DNA from: Sinohyriopsis cumingii
Taxonomy: Eukaryota; Mollusca; Bivalvia; Unionida; Unionidae
DNA: 64,000 nucleotides
Reading direction: 5' to 3'
Assembly: GCA_028554795.2 (NCBI GenBank)
Contig: CM068826.1
Span: 103,964,102 to 104,028,101 of the forward strand
Numbering within the stretch: the first letter of the stretch is position 1; every line of letters begins with the position of its first letter. Position numbers and translations under genes: made by a program. Below, piece after piece: positions 11,116-23,945 of this stretch. Under the pieces are notes generated by a model. The model was not told the origin of the DNA. It searched no databases and saw only the letters and a list, made by a program, of their open reading frames with translations.

Positions 11116-12001
11116 TAATCGTATTGTAAAAGTTTACCAGGCTAAATAATGAATAAGTATTTTATTTAAATAAATATGTCTACCTGTAACAGTTAATTGT
11201 TCATGTGTTGAAAAAGGTGTTTATGGGTGGAGTTGAGAAGTTTTCCGTTGATACAGGACATTTACAAGTTCGAGGTTAATCGTATGTATGTCTACAACAT
11301 TCATTAGCTGTCGTTCGGATCACATTGGTTATTCACGAAGCAAGGATTGATGCGAATGTATCAAACAATTTTCATTCTCAACTTCGCGGTCAATCCTTCA
11401 GTCAATCCAATCTTAGAAATGCATCTAGGTAGTCCAAATAGATTGTGATTTCTTAGGGGAGGATATTTCCGGCAAACGAAATGCAAGATTTTTTATGTTA
11501 ATTAATTCTCCGACATGCATCCGAGGCAATTTGTCTCGCAAAAATAGCAGAAGTGGCCCGGATGCCTTCAGGAAAAACTCAATAACCTTAGAATTTTTAA
11601 TTCTTAAAATATTGTACCCAACGTTAATATTTAGACATGATAATATACATAATGCCAATACTTTGATTCATTTAGGTCACTAGGACTTGAAGGTACTGTA
11701 TTTATACGATCATCCTATATAAAAGAACATAAAGGTGGATATTATTTAAAGATGGGTGAATGGTTCGTTCTTAAATCGCATTATCGGCTTCTGTTTTACA
11801 GATGCATACAAACTTTAAAAAGTCCAAATCGATGCAAGCCATAATTGTTTCATCCCTGCTTCCAGGAAATATAACAGTTTAGGTTTTGCAGAACTGAGCT
11901 TATTATCTGCTTGACTGGTACTTTTGCATTAGATTTTCAGTTTCCTCATAAAACATTTTGATATACTATTTTTCCTTACTCTTCCCACCAGAAACATGTT
12001 T
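11116..12001. other. Gene-free DNA
   Basis: No gene seen. The stretch 11460-11600 shows a weak resemblance to 18290-18400 (both contain an aatgca-gattttt start and a gcatccgaggc/acatcggagac motif), which may be an old dispersed repeat. That is only an impression by eye. Confidence 0.35.
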
Positions 12002-12074
12002 CATTATTATTATTATTATTATTGTTGTTGTTGTTGTTGTTGTTGCTGCTGCTGCTGCTTTTGTTGTTGTTGTG
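12002..12074. repeat. Compound trinucleotide microsatellite
   Basis: (ATT)7, then (GTT)n, then (GCT)n, then (GTT)n without interruption. It yields a run of leucines in one frame, but there is no gene context. Confidence 0.97.
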
Positions 12075-14474
12075 CAGAATTTATCTTCATGGCTGCATTA
12101 ACTGCACTGTCATTGATTCACATAAGGTTTGCACCATGTTCCCTCAAACCTGCAACAGAAACATTTTAGAAAATTTCTGTAACGGGGCAAAATTTTCTAG
12201 ATATTTTCGCAGTACATTCTGTCGAGATCAACGTGACACGTAAACATTAAGAATGTCATATGGGCTAGGCTCGCAATAAATTTCTGCTTGAGAAGGATGG
12301 GGTATGCTCTGTTTGGGGCTTAATGTGATTTTAATTAGCACTGCTGGGATAACGGTCTGACAGATACGTCAATATAGGCTTAAGTGTGGGAATTACAGGG
12401 ATGAGACAAGCCATAGACAATGTGTTTGGAAATCTTGGGCCATTTTAAATAAGGACCATAGAGTGATATTTTCCAGAATAGGTATTAATAAAGACGGACT
12501 GCAGAGAATTATTCTGACTTCCATAGGAGTTTTAACATTTTGTCGGTTAGAGAAAGTTAATCCTGATTCGCTAAGCTAAACGAGGATACGTGTGTTCCCA
12601 GACGAAATCCAAAGACCTAAGGAATTAGTGAGTTTAAGTTTCTGTATGAAGCCAGAATTTAGCTATGAGAAATAACACTTATTTCTCGTTAGATTGTCCA
12701 AGTGACGTGGGCCTGGAGGAATTTGAGAGACCCGGAACCAGAAAGAGATTTCGTTTCAGTGAAAAGGAATCCGAGTCTCTGAAAAGGCACACAGGTAATT
12801 TCTCAATCACATAAAGCATTCCTTCGTGTAAGTTTTTAATTATTTGTTGAATTTATTCGTTTTTTATTTCATGCTTCAATTTTCCTTAAATTCTGAAGTC
12901 AATTGTTTCCCTTCTCTTGTCTTGAATGTTATATAGTTCATGCATTGTAGGACATCGTGCAATAATTCACTGGTATGATCGTGTTCGGTAATAGTGGTTT
13001 CTGTGTAATAGAAATCATGTATTGCGGGAATTCCATGTATTGCTCTGATACGAATTGCAACAATTAATTTTATGTCTTAAATAATTTGAATCGTGACTGC
13101 TAATAATTGATTTTACCATGTCTATGTCAGTCAATCGCTAGTTGGCAAGTAATGTAGTTAAAACAAGAGGTGAAGTCGATTGCTTAATTTATGTAATTGA
13201 GCTGTGAATTCTTTCCACCTAGAAGTTTCGACCGACATTGTTCGGATGGCAATTTAGACAGTATCTGATGTAAAAGAGTGTGAATAATGTTTGATCCCAG
13301 GAGGAAAAATAAAACCTAACAAATATTTCCGTTGTGTATTATATTTATTGGAAGGAAAAATAACTCCATCATTGCACCACTTAGTAGGAAAGGACAGCAG
13401 GCAAGCAAATTAGGGTTGATGACCGAAAGAGGGTGGAGAGACAAAGTGAAGGTAAAGAAATTTGCAAGGCTGACCTGTGAACGACAGTGATTTGGAAATG
13501 GACCGGAAGCAATCAGATAATGTTGACATGCCGGCAATTTGAGTTCGATCAATCACTCGATACTATGATGAAATTTGATTTGTCCGTATAACAGAACGGT
13601 TAATTGCATTTGGTATAAGTTTTCTTAAGTCTAATTGTAAGAGAAAGTGTATCATTTAAATGCCATGTTCAATTTCATTTTGTTTATGTAATTGATTAAA
13701 TTGTAATATTTTTGCATATGGGGGCTCGTATTGTTCTGTTCTTTATCTTTGCACAGATGTATGTTATTCCATCCATTAATTTCATTAATGTATACTCTGT
13801 AAAACCATCCACCACGCGCTAACACTATCCCTTTAGAACATATAACCATTTTCCCCCGAGTTACGTTAATGGCTGCATTGTTACTGCGTTAGGGGATTTT
13901 TTTTTACGAATTCCCTTACGGAACACTTGAAGGAATGGTACTTCGCTACTCTTATATAGAAAAGTATAAACGATTTGTTTCCTGAGCTGGATTAGATGAC
14001 CGCATGGTTGCTGCTTGATATTCATTTTTTGCTAATTTCCGTTGAGGAAACATTTGTTATATTGTTTGATAGTATTGTCTTTGTTGAAATATTTTGAAAT
14101 CATACCACCAATAATAATGTTTGTTAACTTCTTGATTGCCTCTAGTTTTAAAGATATGATACTGGGTCAGTATATACGACCCTTGACTTGGGAATGGCGA
14201 AAGATAAGTGTGTTATAAAGGGAAGAGATCTCAATTTAAACCAGAAATGGATCTACCAATAAATCTATAACTGGGTTTGGACAGTACTTGCTTTTTAGGC
14301 AAAACAATGAATGATGCAATCTGAGGCTGGTATTGTGTCATATGTGATATTAATTGCATCATGCTATTCCTAGAAATCATGGATGATGCAACCATAACTA
14401 AGCTTACATCACTCGGATGAACAAATAGCTCTAGAAATCATACAGTGTCATGCTCTCTTCTTATTTGTTAGTGT
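12075..14474. other. Gene-free AT-rich DNA
   Basis: I find no exon, RNA gene or clear repeat in these 2.4 kb. Short open frames on both strands (for example 13316-13552 minus) have no recognisable motif. Confidence 0.45.
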
Positions 14475-16080
14475 TTGATGTTGCAAAGGGATGCATTTCT
14501 GTCCAGCCAAAGTGAGCAGAGATGCATCACAAAAGCGCAGTATAACCACTATGGCCTATCACCTTTACCTTGGCTGCATAATTGGAGATCAGGACAAAAG
14601 GTGGGTCCCAGACATATGCTGCAACACTTGTGTAACAAATCATCGCCTGTGGTTGAACAGTAAAAGCAAATCTATGCTTTTTTTCAGTGTCAATGATTTG
14701 GAAAGAGCCAACATATCATATCAGCAATTGTTATTCTGCATGTTGCCTCCTGTTGGGAAAGGTGTGTCAAAAAAGAAAAAGTAAGCAGCATTTATCAAAA
14801 ATTACATCATCTATACGCCAAGTACCCGACGGAGAAGAAATGACGGTTCCTAGTGCACCAGAATCATTCTCACTTGAGTCAGACGAAGAAGAGGAAAAGG
14901 ATACAACTTCGAGTCCTGGACCATCAATGTCATATGACCCATATTTTCTCCCGTCCTCCTCCTCTGAACCACACCTCATAACACAAATTGAATTGAATAA
15001 CATTGTCAGGGTTTGGAACTGTTGGGTTCCAGACTACAGCAGTGGAATCTCCTGGCAGGTTATGTTAGGGTTTCCATGTTCCGTGACCGTCAAAAGGATT
15101 TTGTCCAATTCTTCTTCATTGAAGGTGATCTTGTATCCTACAACAACAACATCGATGGAATGTGGCAGCCTTCAACATCGTTTATGATCCAGATGTGTGT
15201 AGACTGTTCACTGATTCATCCAAGACAAGTCTTAATCTGTTTTGCTGCATAATCGCAATGTTTTGGCATCAATTCCAGTTGGACATGCAGTCCATATGAA
15301 GGAAACCTATGAAAACACGAAACAACATTTGAGGTGCATAAACTATGACCACCATCAGTGGCAGTTTTGTGGCGATTTAAAGGTTTTACTCTCTCGTTTG
15401 GTCTGCAGACTGGATACACAAAGTACTGGTTTTCTCTGCGAATGGGATAGACGTGCGAGAGATTCTCAGTACATCAAGAGAGATCGGCCACTCCGACAGT
15501 TATTAAAGCCTGGGAGAAAAAGTGTTAAGCATCCATCACTTGTTGAATCAAGGAAAATTTTGTTACCACCCTTACATATCAAGCTGGGTCTAATGAAGAA
15601 CTTCGTCAAGGCCATGGACAAAACACAAGCATCTTTCAAGTACCACGTGGAAAATTTCCACGGTTAAGTGAAGCTAAGATAAAGGAAGTAAAGGAAGGTG
15701 TCTTTGTTGGTCCTCAGATTAGTGAACTTCTTCGAGATGATGCATTTGACCGAGTACTGCGTGGCAAGGAAAAGACGGCATGGAAAGCCTTCCAGTTAGT
15801 GGCAACACATTTTCTAGGAAACAACAAGGCAGACAATTACAGGGAGTTGGTGGAAAGCCTCCTCAAGGCATACATAAGCATTGGTTGCAATATGTCACTA
15901 AAGATACAGTTTTTGCATTCTCATCTACATTTTTTCCCGCCGAACTGCGGAGTAATGAGCGACAAACATGGCGAGCGACTTCACAGGACATTGCACAACG
16001 AGAAATCTTATTAGGGCAAATGAAACCCATCAACGCTTGCAGACTATTGTTTAACAGATACAAGAGATGCTCCATTTAAT
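14475..16080 (+). pseudogene. Decayed transposon-type protein of a dispersed invertebrate family
   Basis: Translation in several plus-strand frames gives recognisable segments in the right order: a Cys-rich start (about 14560-14650), an acidic serine stretch SLESDEEEEKDTTSS (about 14866), GYVRVSMFRDRQKDF (about 15057), SIPVGHAVHMKETYEN (about 15270), FLCEWDRRARDSQYIKRDRP (about 15432), LLPPLHIKLGLMKNFVKAM (about 15562) and GVMSDKHGERLHRTLH (about 15950). I know this set from a multicopy protein family that is widespread in arthropod, cnidarian and mollusc genomes and is usually annotated as uncharacterised. The multicopy nature points to a mobile element, class unknown to me. The copy is broken in several places and makes no protein. 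Confidence 0.65.
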
Positions 16081-16670
16081 GAATACAAGAGACAATCCAA
16101 GAAGCGCCGAGTAGACACTGAACAAGGAATAAACTAAGTACTTTAATGATAACCGTCTAACTTGATCGCCGGTAATGCTATTATCTCGATGAGTCTCTGT
16201 AAGTGCAATAATGTAAAGATCATCAAAATATTTGGCTTTGAGATCTAATTTAGAACGGACGTATCTAATATTTCAATGTACAAAAGAAGCATATAATCCG
16301 TTTAGGGCGTAAGTGACGTATTGTAGATGCAGTACTCAGATGAAGCTACACCCGATACAGATAGTAGGCCTGGATTCAGCTCAAATTTCCCGAATGATAT
16401 AAGAACTGGAAACATCCATAATATACAAGTTAACATATTTGTCAATACTAGATTTGCATAAGTTTTACACTTCAGAGTAGTTGTATCATATCTTTATTAA
16501 TATTACTGACATGTAACAAAAACTTCGATAATTCATCATTACAACATAAAAACGTTACAAGGAGAAGTCAGCTTAACATTATAACAATGTCTTTACCCAC
16601 TGTAATAAAGAGATTGATAAATACAGCATCATGACAGTCCACCTTTTTCTTACTAGGTACATTTCTAAAT
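16081..16670. other. Gene-free AT-rich DNA
   Basis: No supported feature between the transposon-type remnant and the next SINE. Confidence 0.45.
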
Positions 16671-16680
16671 CTACTGAGGA

Positions 16681-16981
16681 CCGATCAGATGGCCCTAGTG
16701 GTTAAAGAGTCCACCTCTTATGCGTGAGGTCGAGGGTTCGAACGCCGGCCGAGTCATACCAAAGACGTATAAAATGGTACTTACAGCTGCCTCGCTTGGT
16801 GCTCATCACTAGGAGGCTAGTGTCACGATTGACCGGCATGGTGTCAGGATAATGTGACTGGTTGGGACGTGATACTACATGTTTGCGGCATGATGCCCCA
16901 GTGCTAGACATCACTATAAACTGCCACACTGCAGACATCGTAGCGACGAATGAAAATTGTTTAAAGCTAAGTCAGAATTTT

Positions 16982-17019
<38 letters not shown>
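16681..17019 (+). repeat. SINE-1, full length with target duplication
   Basis: tRNA-like head at 16681-16752 with A box-like tggccctagtggttaaag and B box gggttcgaacgccggcc. The body carries gagtcataccaaagac, gctgcctcgcttggtgctca, tgtcaggataatgtgactgg and ctgccacactgcagacatcg, and it ends in (CA)n at about 16987-17019. Direct repeats ctactgagga flank it at 16671-16680 and 17020-17029. It looks relatively recent: both boxes and the tail are preserved. Confidence 0.95.
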
Positions 17020-17022
<3 letters not shown>

Positions 17023-17029
17023 CTGAGGA

Positions 17030-18009
17030 AAAGTCTGATGCTTATCATATGTGAACTATTAGAACTGGCCATAAAGTACAGTACGATTTAACGTCAATGA
17101 TAAGACAGACTTTGCAATGTTCAAGATTATTGGATCAGCTAAAGATGTCTTTCCATACCATAAACAAGGTCATTGGGAAAAGTGTCATCTGTCCACGTAG
17201 TCAATATTACATCCAATTTTTAAAACTTTCTGGAATGCTTTGCATACAAGAATGTTTGAGTTGATTTTATTTCGCTTTAGTATCATCTTACATCGGCACA
17301 TTTTTAATACGGGTATTATTTGTTTGTCAGTACTGTTCTGGGTCGTCATATGTTCTTTTTGCAGTGTTCGTATTGAAGTCTGGAGCTGGAAGATTTGCTT
17401 ATCCTTATGTGCCAGTTTAACGTGAAAAGGGACCAAGGTCTGGTGAACATGTGTGTGTGTACATGTCTAACCAACTCCTGATCAACAAAGTGAGGGAGCG
17501 ATCCTTTCTTTTAATAGGCGGTTTTAAGTTCCCAGTAAATGCTGGTAATATTTTGCCTAGGAACTGTGGACTTTTTTGACAGCCTCCCGCAGCACTATTA
17601 AAACCTTCTTCAGAGAGACTCATGTTTATGTTTGTCCGATTTTCAGTATGAATAATATCTGGTGAATTATGTAGGCTACAGTCACTAAGGGCACATTTAC
17701 GAATAAATATGTACGTACTGCAATAAACCACTTAAATCCGAAATCAAATAAAAATCGTGTCTCAGTTCATCTAATTCATACGTCAGCAGCATCTTGCTCT
17801 AGGTTACATGCATTGGAAGATCACTTCTGTTATTAACACAACATATTCCCACTGCTCACTGATGTTCACCTAGCCGCTGCCTAGACGTTTTTGTTTTAAT
17901 ACATTGAGTGAATTTAAATAGTTGCGTGAGATCTGACATCAAACAGGTTAGTGTGGTCATAAGTTATCTCACTTACTGGTCTTTTGAACGTTACATGTCT
18001 AATAAATCT
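17030..18009. other. Gene-free AT-rich DNA
   Basis: No gene seen. Open frames at 17185-17436 and 17417-17731 on the minus strand lack any motif. Confidence 0.45.
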
Positions 18010-18150
18010 TGATTACAAATATTTCCCCAATGCGGATCCTGTTAATTACAATTATCTCCGAATTTCCCCAGATGAGGATCCTTTTAATTACAATTATCGC
18101 CAAAATTACCCCGATGCGGATCCCGTTATTTACATTTATGGACGAAATTC
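18010..18150. repeat. Short 42 bp minisatellite
   Basis: Three to four units. The ggatcc core occurs at 18034, 18076 and 18118, exactly 42 bp apart, within variants of ccccagatgaggatcctttt plus aattacaattat. The period is a multiple of three, so the array can be read as 14-residue repeats rich in Asn, Tyr, Asp and Pro. There is no supporting gene structure around it. Confidence 0.9.
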
Positions 18151-20110
18151 ACACAATGTGAATCGTGTGCATTAGGAATCAAAATATATCGGACGTTTTA
18201 AAATTTCGAATGCAACACTGACTGATATAACATAGTCTTAAAAATATGCACAAAATACACCGGTTTATTTGGCTAGAAGAAGTTTCTGGGTAATAAAATG
18301 CATGATTTTTCTTTAAATTAATGTGTTGACATACATCGGAGACATGTTTCTGTTTCACAGAAACAGCCGAGATGGTCCGAGTGGCACCGTTATATCATTG
18401 GGTCACATCAGCCAAGAAGAATAATAAGCTTGATATTATCTGCCACGTGGTGTGTTCATTCAAGGACCACACGAAGCATTACATTTTTTTTTCTCTCCAT
18501 TAAATCAATATTTCACTATTTCAAAAGTAATATTAAAAGCTCGTTCATTATAAACTGAGGAAAATTAGCATTAATACCATGACCTTACGAACGGATCTCA
18601 AAAGAGTTTCATTTTTCAGCCTTTATTTTGATGTGATCCAATCAGACAACAACTTTCAAAGCTTGATATTCACGGGCTAAAGAAACCTTAATCAAGTTGT
18701 TGTTTTTTTAAATAGTATCTCCGTGACAGGTACTTTTCCCAATTAATAGTAGCACGGCTTCATATGACTTAACGCTGTTTAATTCTAATTATATTTTTTC
18801 AATTTTTTTTTTACAATGAGGACAAACGGTCATTTAAATAATTGAATAACGGAAAGCTTAAATCGGTATTCATACAACAAATGCACGATATTTTCAAGTT
18901 GATGCAGCATTCTCCAAAATGCAAAATTTGAGTGGGTCGATCACACCGCCTGCAATCATAAATTCCTACATAATTATCCAATTTGTGACAATCTAAGCTT
19001 GTTTATTATTCTTCTGTAGAAGAAATTTATTGCAATGTAATCAATGAAATTTCCGTTTTGAAGTTCTGCTTGATGTAATATTGTTGTAACTACAAAAGGA
19101 TATACACAAGCAGGTCTGAGTTTCGGAATGGGACACTAATTTTGTCATGTTTTAAATGAAATAAATAGGAAACATTGATTAAGAATAAATTTGTTTTTGT
19201 TTAGTCGATTTTGCACAGTCTTGTATCAGCGATAGAGTTAATTCGGGCAATCAATCGATTATTTTCGTTTACAATGATTACAAAAAAATCTGATCACGAT
19301 TGAGATGAAAAAGGTTAAAGAAAGTAATTAAAAAAATACGCGGAACACCTCGAGCTATCATTAATAGCTTGTGGTACGGAAACGGCCGAGTTGGGACTAT
19401 TATCGAAGGAGAAATTTAACCTTGGTTGGTTTGCTTAGACTTTGGAACAGGCTATTCGAGTATTCTCGACGGTGCATGTAGATTTTGCAAGGTGAATCTA
19501 ATGGTTGAGGACAAATCTGTATCCTGGTACCGCGGAGTGAACTCGGAACATCGGACTTGCCATGCGGGATTACTACATTTGCCTACCCAGACATCTTGCG
19601 CATCCAATCCAAAAAAAGACAAATACAATCCGAAAAATGAATTGAACAACATTTGCAAAACATAGGACAGAAACTTGCCTGACATAACAAAAATCGGGTT
19701 CAACTGCCGATCCAAGCTGAACTGTGTACCTGATAATATCGACTCAGACCGAACGTAGTAGCGGTTTCGTTTGTGAAATTTAAAGCTACATGCGATAATT
19801 ACAGTATCTGTTGAGTATAGTGAGTGTAAGAAATAGCGTAATTTTAAACATAACAACTGTTCACAACAAGTGTTGTATATTTAAAAGAAAAGATCACACA
19901 CGCCAAATACTTCATAATAAGAATTTGACTAAAATGACGAACAGCACACAGTTAGTAATCGAACAAGTTTATTATTTATGAAGTTTCTGAAATATAATTT
20001 AAAGTTGGAGTCATTTCAAACCGTTGCTACTGTAATAAAGTTTTCGCTCGATAGAGACAAACGTAATGGTCTCTTTGAATCGCTAATAGTTCGCTGGCTG
20101 TACATCAAAC
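18151..20110. other. Gene-free AT-rich DNA
   Basis: No exon or RNA gene supported. Scattered runs of T and A are present. A 134-codon minus-strand frame at 19452-19856 has no recognisable domain. Confidence 0.4.
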
Positions 20111-20111
20111 C

Positions 20112-20345
20112 TTCTCTCGCAGCGGTAGCTCCGCTGTCTGAGCATCAGATTCGTAATTCAAGGGTTGCGGGTTTAATATCCGCCCAGGCCAGCATGGGTT
20201 CAACGGTTAAGTGCGTCCTCAAAATCAACGACAATCTTCTCCATGGAAAGAAATCCAAATTTTTCGATTGCCTGTATGGTAAGATCACTCTCCGTTTAGA
20301 GAATGTCGAAATCAAAGCGGCGAATTTATACCATACATTCCAAAC
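20112..20345 (+). repeat. Possible tRNA-derived fragment
   Basis: The segment gcagcggtagctccgctgtc followed about 45 bases later by gggttgcgggtttaatatcc resembles a decayed tRNA-type promoter with A and B boxes, and a GC-richer body follows to about 20345. The B box carries extra bases and the cloverleaf does not fold well, so it is not a functional tRNA. It could be an old SINE head. Confidence 0.3.
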
Positions 20346-20726
20346 AAACATGCGTCAGTCGTATTAGCCCTAGTTCGATACCGTTTGAGTGCTGGTTTTG
20401 ATTATCAGCGATTTCCGATGTAATGCATATTTGTTGGTCCATTTGCATAAAATGGATTTTCTTAATTCTGATCTTTTCCGAGTAATGTATGTACAGATTT
20501 GGTTATGTATGTCATCTCATTCAAACTCATTATCAAAGTGGATCTACTAACTATAACCTTTTACGTCCACATGACCTCCAGTCCTCATCTGGTAGTATAT
20601 ATTGCCACCAGATTAATCAGTAGCAATCAGTCATATGAGTAAAGTTAAACCTCGTTGAACAATTTATTCCACTTTTTTGTATTGAAGAATATTTAAATAT
20701 GTATGTTTTTATATTCCTCTTTCTGT

Positions 20727-20774
20727 TACGTAAGTATGTATGTATGTACGTATGTATGTATGCATGTATGTATG
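20727..20774. repeat. (GTAT)n microsatellite, SINE landing site
   Basis: Tetranucleotide gtatgtat repeats run to 20774 and resume after the SINE at 21101. The SINE inserted into this tract. The likely target duplication is catgtatgtatg at 20763-20774 and 21101-21112, although the repetitive context makes its limits uncertain. Confidence 0.85.
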
Positions 20775-21100
20775 TGTACCGCTCTGGTGGCCTAGTGGTT
20801 AGAGCGTCCGCTTCGGATGGGAGAGGTCGCGGGTTCGAACCCCGGCCGAGTCATACCAAAGACATATAAAAATGGTATTAGCAGCTGCCTCAGTAGGGAC
20901 TGAGCATTAAGAGGTTAGTGTTAGGACTGGTTGGACTGGTGTCAGGATAACGTGACTTGAGTGGGACATCATGCTACTGTCAACGGCATGATGCCCCAGT
21001 GCTAGTAGACATCACTGTAAATTGCCACACTGCAGACATTGTAGCTATATGACTGAAAAATTGTTAAAGTCACGTTAAAAGTCCAAATCACACACACACA
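20775..21100 (+). repeat. SINE-1, full length; clearest copy in the window
   Basis: It starts gtaccgctctggtggcctag. The A box tggcctagtggttagagcg and B box gggttcgaaccccggcc are intact. The body carries gagtcataccaaagacatat, gctgcctcagtagggactga, tgtcaggataacgtgactt and ctgtaaattgccacactgca, and it ends with a (CA)n tail at about 21090-21100. This copy best defines the family consensus of about 325 bp. RNA polymerase III transcription is expected from such a head but is not shown. Confidence 0.95.
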
Positions 21101-21112
21101 CATGTATGTATG

Positions 21113-23734
21113 GTATGTACGCACGCACGTATGTATCTGTGTATCTCTATGTATCTATGTGTGTGTTCTTAGGTTGTATGGATGTATTATACTTCAGTCA
21201 GAACAAGAACAAGGCGAAACTACTTTCCATATCATTTTGCGGGTATATTAAGAACCATTTCATCTGATAAATTTAAGAGTGAATATAGGTGAAAAGTCTT
21301 GGATAAAAACTTGGGTTCGGTTAATATTCTTTTTTTTCATTCTTGTAAACACCGAAACTTGACGTACTTATCTTTCTCGACAATACTTTGACTGTTTGAG
21401 TGTTAACTTTGTGTCTTTAAGCATGTTTACATTATGTCATGCTGACAAGATAAGAGTTTACTTAAGGCGATCAAGAGGTTTATGGCTTGCTTTATCCTAT
21501 CCTCTACAGGTGTGTGATAATGTATGAACATCATCAGTCCCCCAGGGGATCAATATAAAACATGCATGCGTGTATGTGACCTTACATCTACTTGCTTGTT
21601 GAGATAGATGTATACGTGTGTTTCTAATTTCTCCGTATTTATTTGAAATCCCCAGAATGTGATTGGCAAAGATAAGTACAGTCCTTGTGTTAGCCTGGTA
21701 CCTGGCATCGCATGATGATTCGCACTTAGCCAGGGTACCAGGTTATCCTTGTGTGTGCAATGGTTTCATTGAATACCTAGGGAAAAAAAGGGTTTTATAA
21801 CGACGGGGAATGTTGTTCGTGTCGAGAATAGTGACTTAATGAGAGAACAAAAGAAAGAAAATGCAAGAAATAACGTGGGTGGGGTCTCTGTGTGTGTGCT
21901 TTTGGGGATGCTGCATTGGTGCATATCTTTTGTATAAAATATCATAACAGCAATCACATACAATATTGGTATGCAAGTAAAGTTGATGCGTGTTACAATA
22001 TAGTTAACCAGTTTTACCCATGTCGTAAAATACATTATTATATGTTTTTGTGGAGCAAATGTTAATAAAGTAAGAGATATTAGCGTACCATAGGATTATT
22101 AGTTAATTTTAGTTACGTTTTTGTATTTTACGGGAACAGCAGCACAAGAATGCTCAGGTAACTTGATTAAACTAAAGATACGTCGCCTTAGTTCTCCCTG
22201 GGAGATGGATAACGAGTACGACACATTAAACCAATGAACCATATATATTCGTGCCTCCATTGGTCGCCTTTTTATGAGGAAGGAGAGCCCTTTCGGACTA
22301 TTCTACATTCATCAGCCTGCAATGGGGGGGGGGGGGAGGAGGGGCTGTTAATTAACGATATTAATAGATGGGAGGTATATAAACCCAAAATCATTGTAAT
22401 GAGTTAGGAGAATGATTAGAAATGTTTTCTGATTGTTATGAGTTATAAAGTTGAGTCCTACGACATACATGACAGTACCTAGCTTTACAAGGTAAATAAA
22501 TCATTTTACCGTTCGCCACTTGGTTTAATAGCTTGCTATTATTAAAGGGGTCTACATCTGTTATGTAAATTATACATTTGGTACAAAACACAATGGTTAT
22601 CAAGACCATTTACAGAGAGTAAAACATTTTCTTTATAGCAAAGAATAAAAAAGACCTCAACTTTTATTGTAATGAAATTATTTGAAAAGTTGGGTATCAT
22701 AATATATAAAGTTCAAATATTAAAGAAACTATTTTTAAAGTGTTGACATTCAATATTAAAAAAAGATTATAAACAAAATTGTAAAAGGAGCAGCCTCGGA
22801 GGATGATATATTTTCTGAGTTCACAGCTAATGCTATTAAAAAGACTCCCCACACACACACACACAAATGAGGGAATGAAGTCAGTAACCCCTGAAATTAC
22901 CAACTGTATATCGCCCAATGTGTGTGTGCAGGAGAGAGAGAGAGGGTACCATCAGTAATTAGAACTGATGTGAAGTTCAGCGTGTGGGACTTATAGGACT
23001 CAATGTTCATCTTTGCATGATTAAATTAATTTGAATGACAAAAAATGCAAGAGAAAACGCAGATCTAGTGCGAGATGGTACACGATGATCTTTCATGAAA
23101 TTGAAACCTGCATAATACTTGAATTTTTTATATTTTTATTTATTTATTTATATTTTCTTTATGATGGGTGTCGAATGTGTATGTTTTTTTAGATTTTGTT
23201 TTATAACCAATTAGTTACATTTCAAGTGATCTTCGTAAGATACTGACTCAATGTAAGGACAAAAGAACGTGCTTTACTACTGGCGATTAAAGTGTTAAAA
23301 AAAATATTTTATTTTATTTGCACTACACAATGCGGAGTATAATTGACAGTGCCCTGCTTGTAAAAAAATATAAAAATACATACTTCTATAGTAAATCTCA
23401 CAATCCAAATAAACTCACTGTAACCAATTAAAAATAGACGTATTACGGTTGAATGTTTGTAAATTTACACTGGAGATCACATAACAGGTGGGGGTCTTGT
23501 AATGCCACCAATGTCAATTATACATATTACAAAAGCCACATACGAACTGTTGAAAGTAAATATGCTTCATTTTCTTGTAGCTTGATGGCTATTTTACTTT
23601 ACACAAAGCCGTGACATTCTTGTCCCCGTCAATACTAGCTATTATTACTGACGAGTTGATTCAGATACCTGCCACCATATTAGCATAGTTGTATTCCATC
23701 TTGATCAGGTCAAAAGTAAATGTAACCTGCTGTA
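21113..23734. other. Gene-free AT-rich DNA
   Basis: No exon seen. Notable small items are a hairpin-forming pair at about 21693-21744 (gcctggtacctggc against gccagggtaccaggtt), a G-run of about 13 near 22327, and an ACAC run near 22847-22865. Open frames are short and low in complexity. Confidence 0.45.
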
Positions 23735-23945
23735 CACTACAAAACAATGTTTGATAAACGGCTGTACACCATATAACAAAGCTTGATACACAGCTCTACA
23801 CCTAACGAAAAATGCTTGATAAACGGTTGTGCACCATATAACAAGGCTTGATAAACGGCTGTGCACCATATAACAATGTTTCATCAACGGATGTACACCA
23901 AATAACATGGCTTCGTCAATGGTTGGTGCACTGTATGAAAAGGCT
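23735..23945. repeat. 32-33 bp minisatellite, about 6 units
   Basis: The motif cggctgtgcaccatataaca with following aggcttgata recurs at about 23759, 23791, 23824, 23856 and 23888, a spacing of 32-33 bp, with a degenerate edge copy on each side. It is AT-rich and noncoding as far as can be seen. Confidence 0.9.

Noticed and set aside
12022-12243. Leucine-rich open frame
   Set aside because: The Leu run is a translated trinucleotide microsatellite; the rest has no motif.
11460-18400. Resemblance between 11460-11600 and 18290-18400
   Set aside because: Only about two thirds of bases seem to match by eye; not enough to define a repeat.
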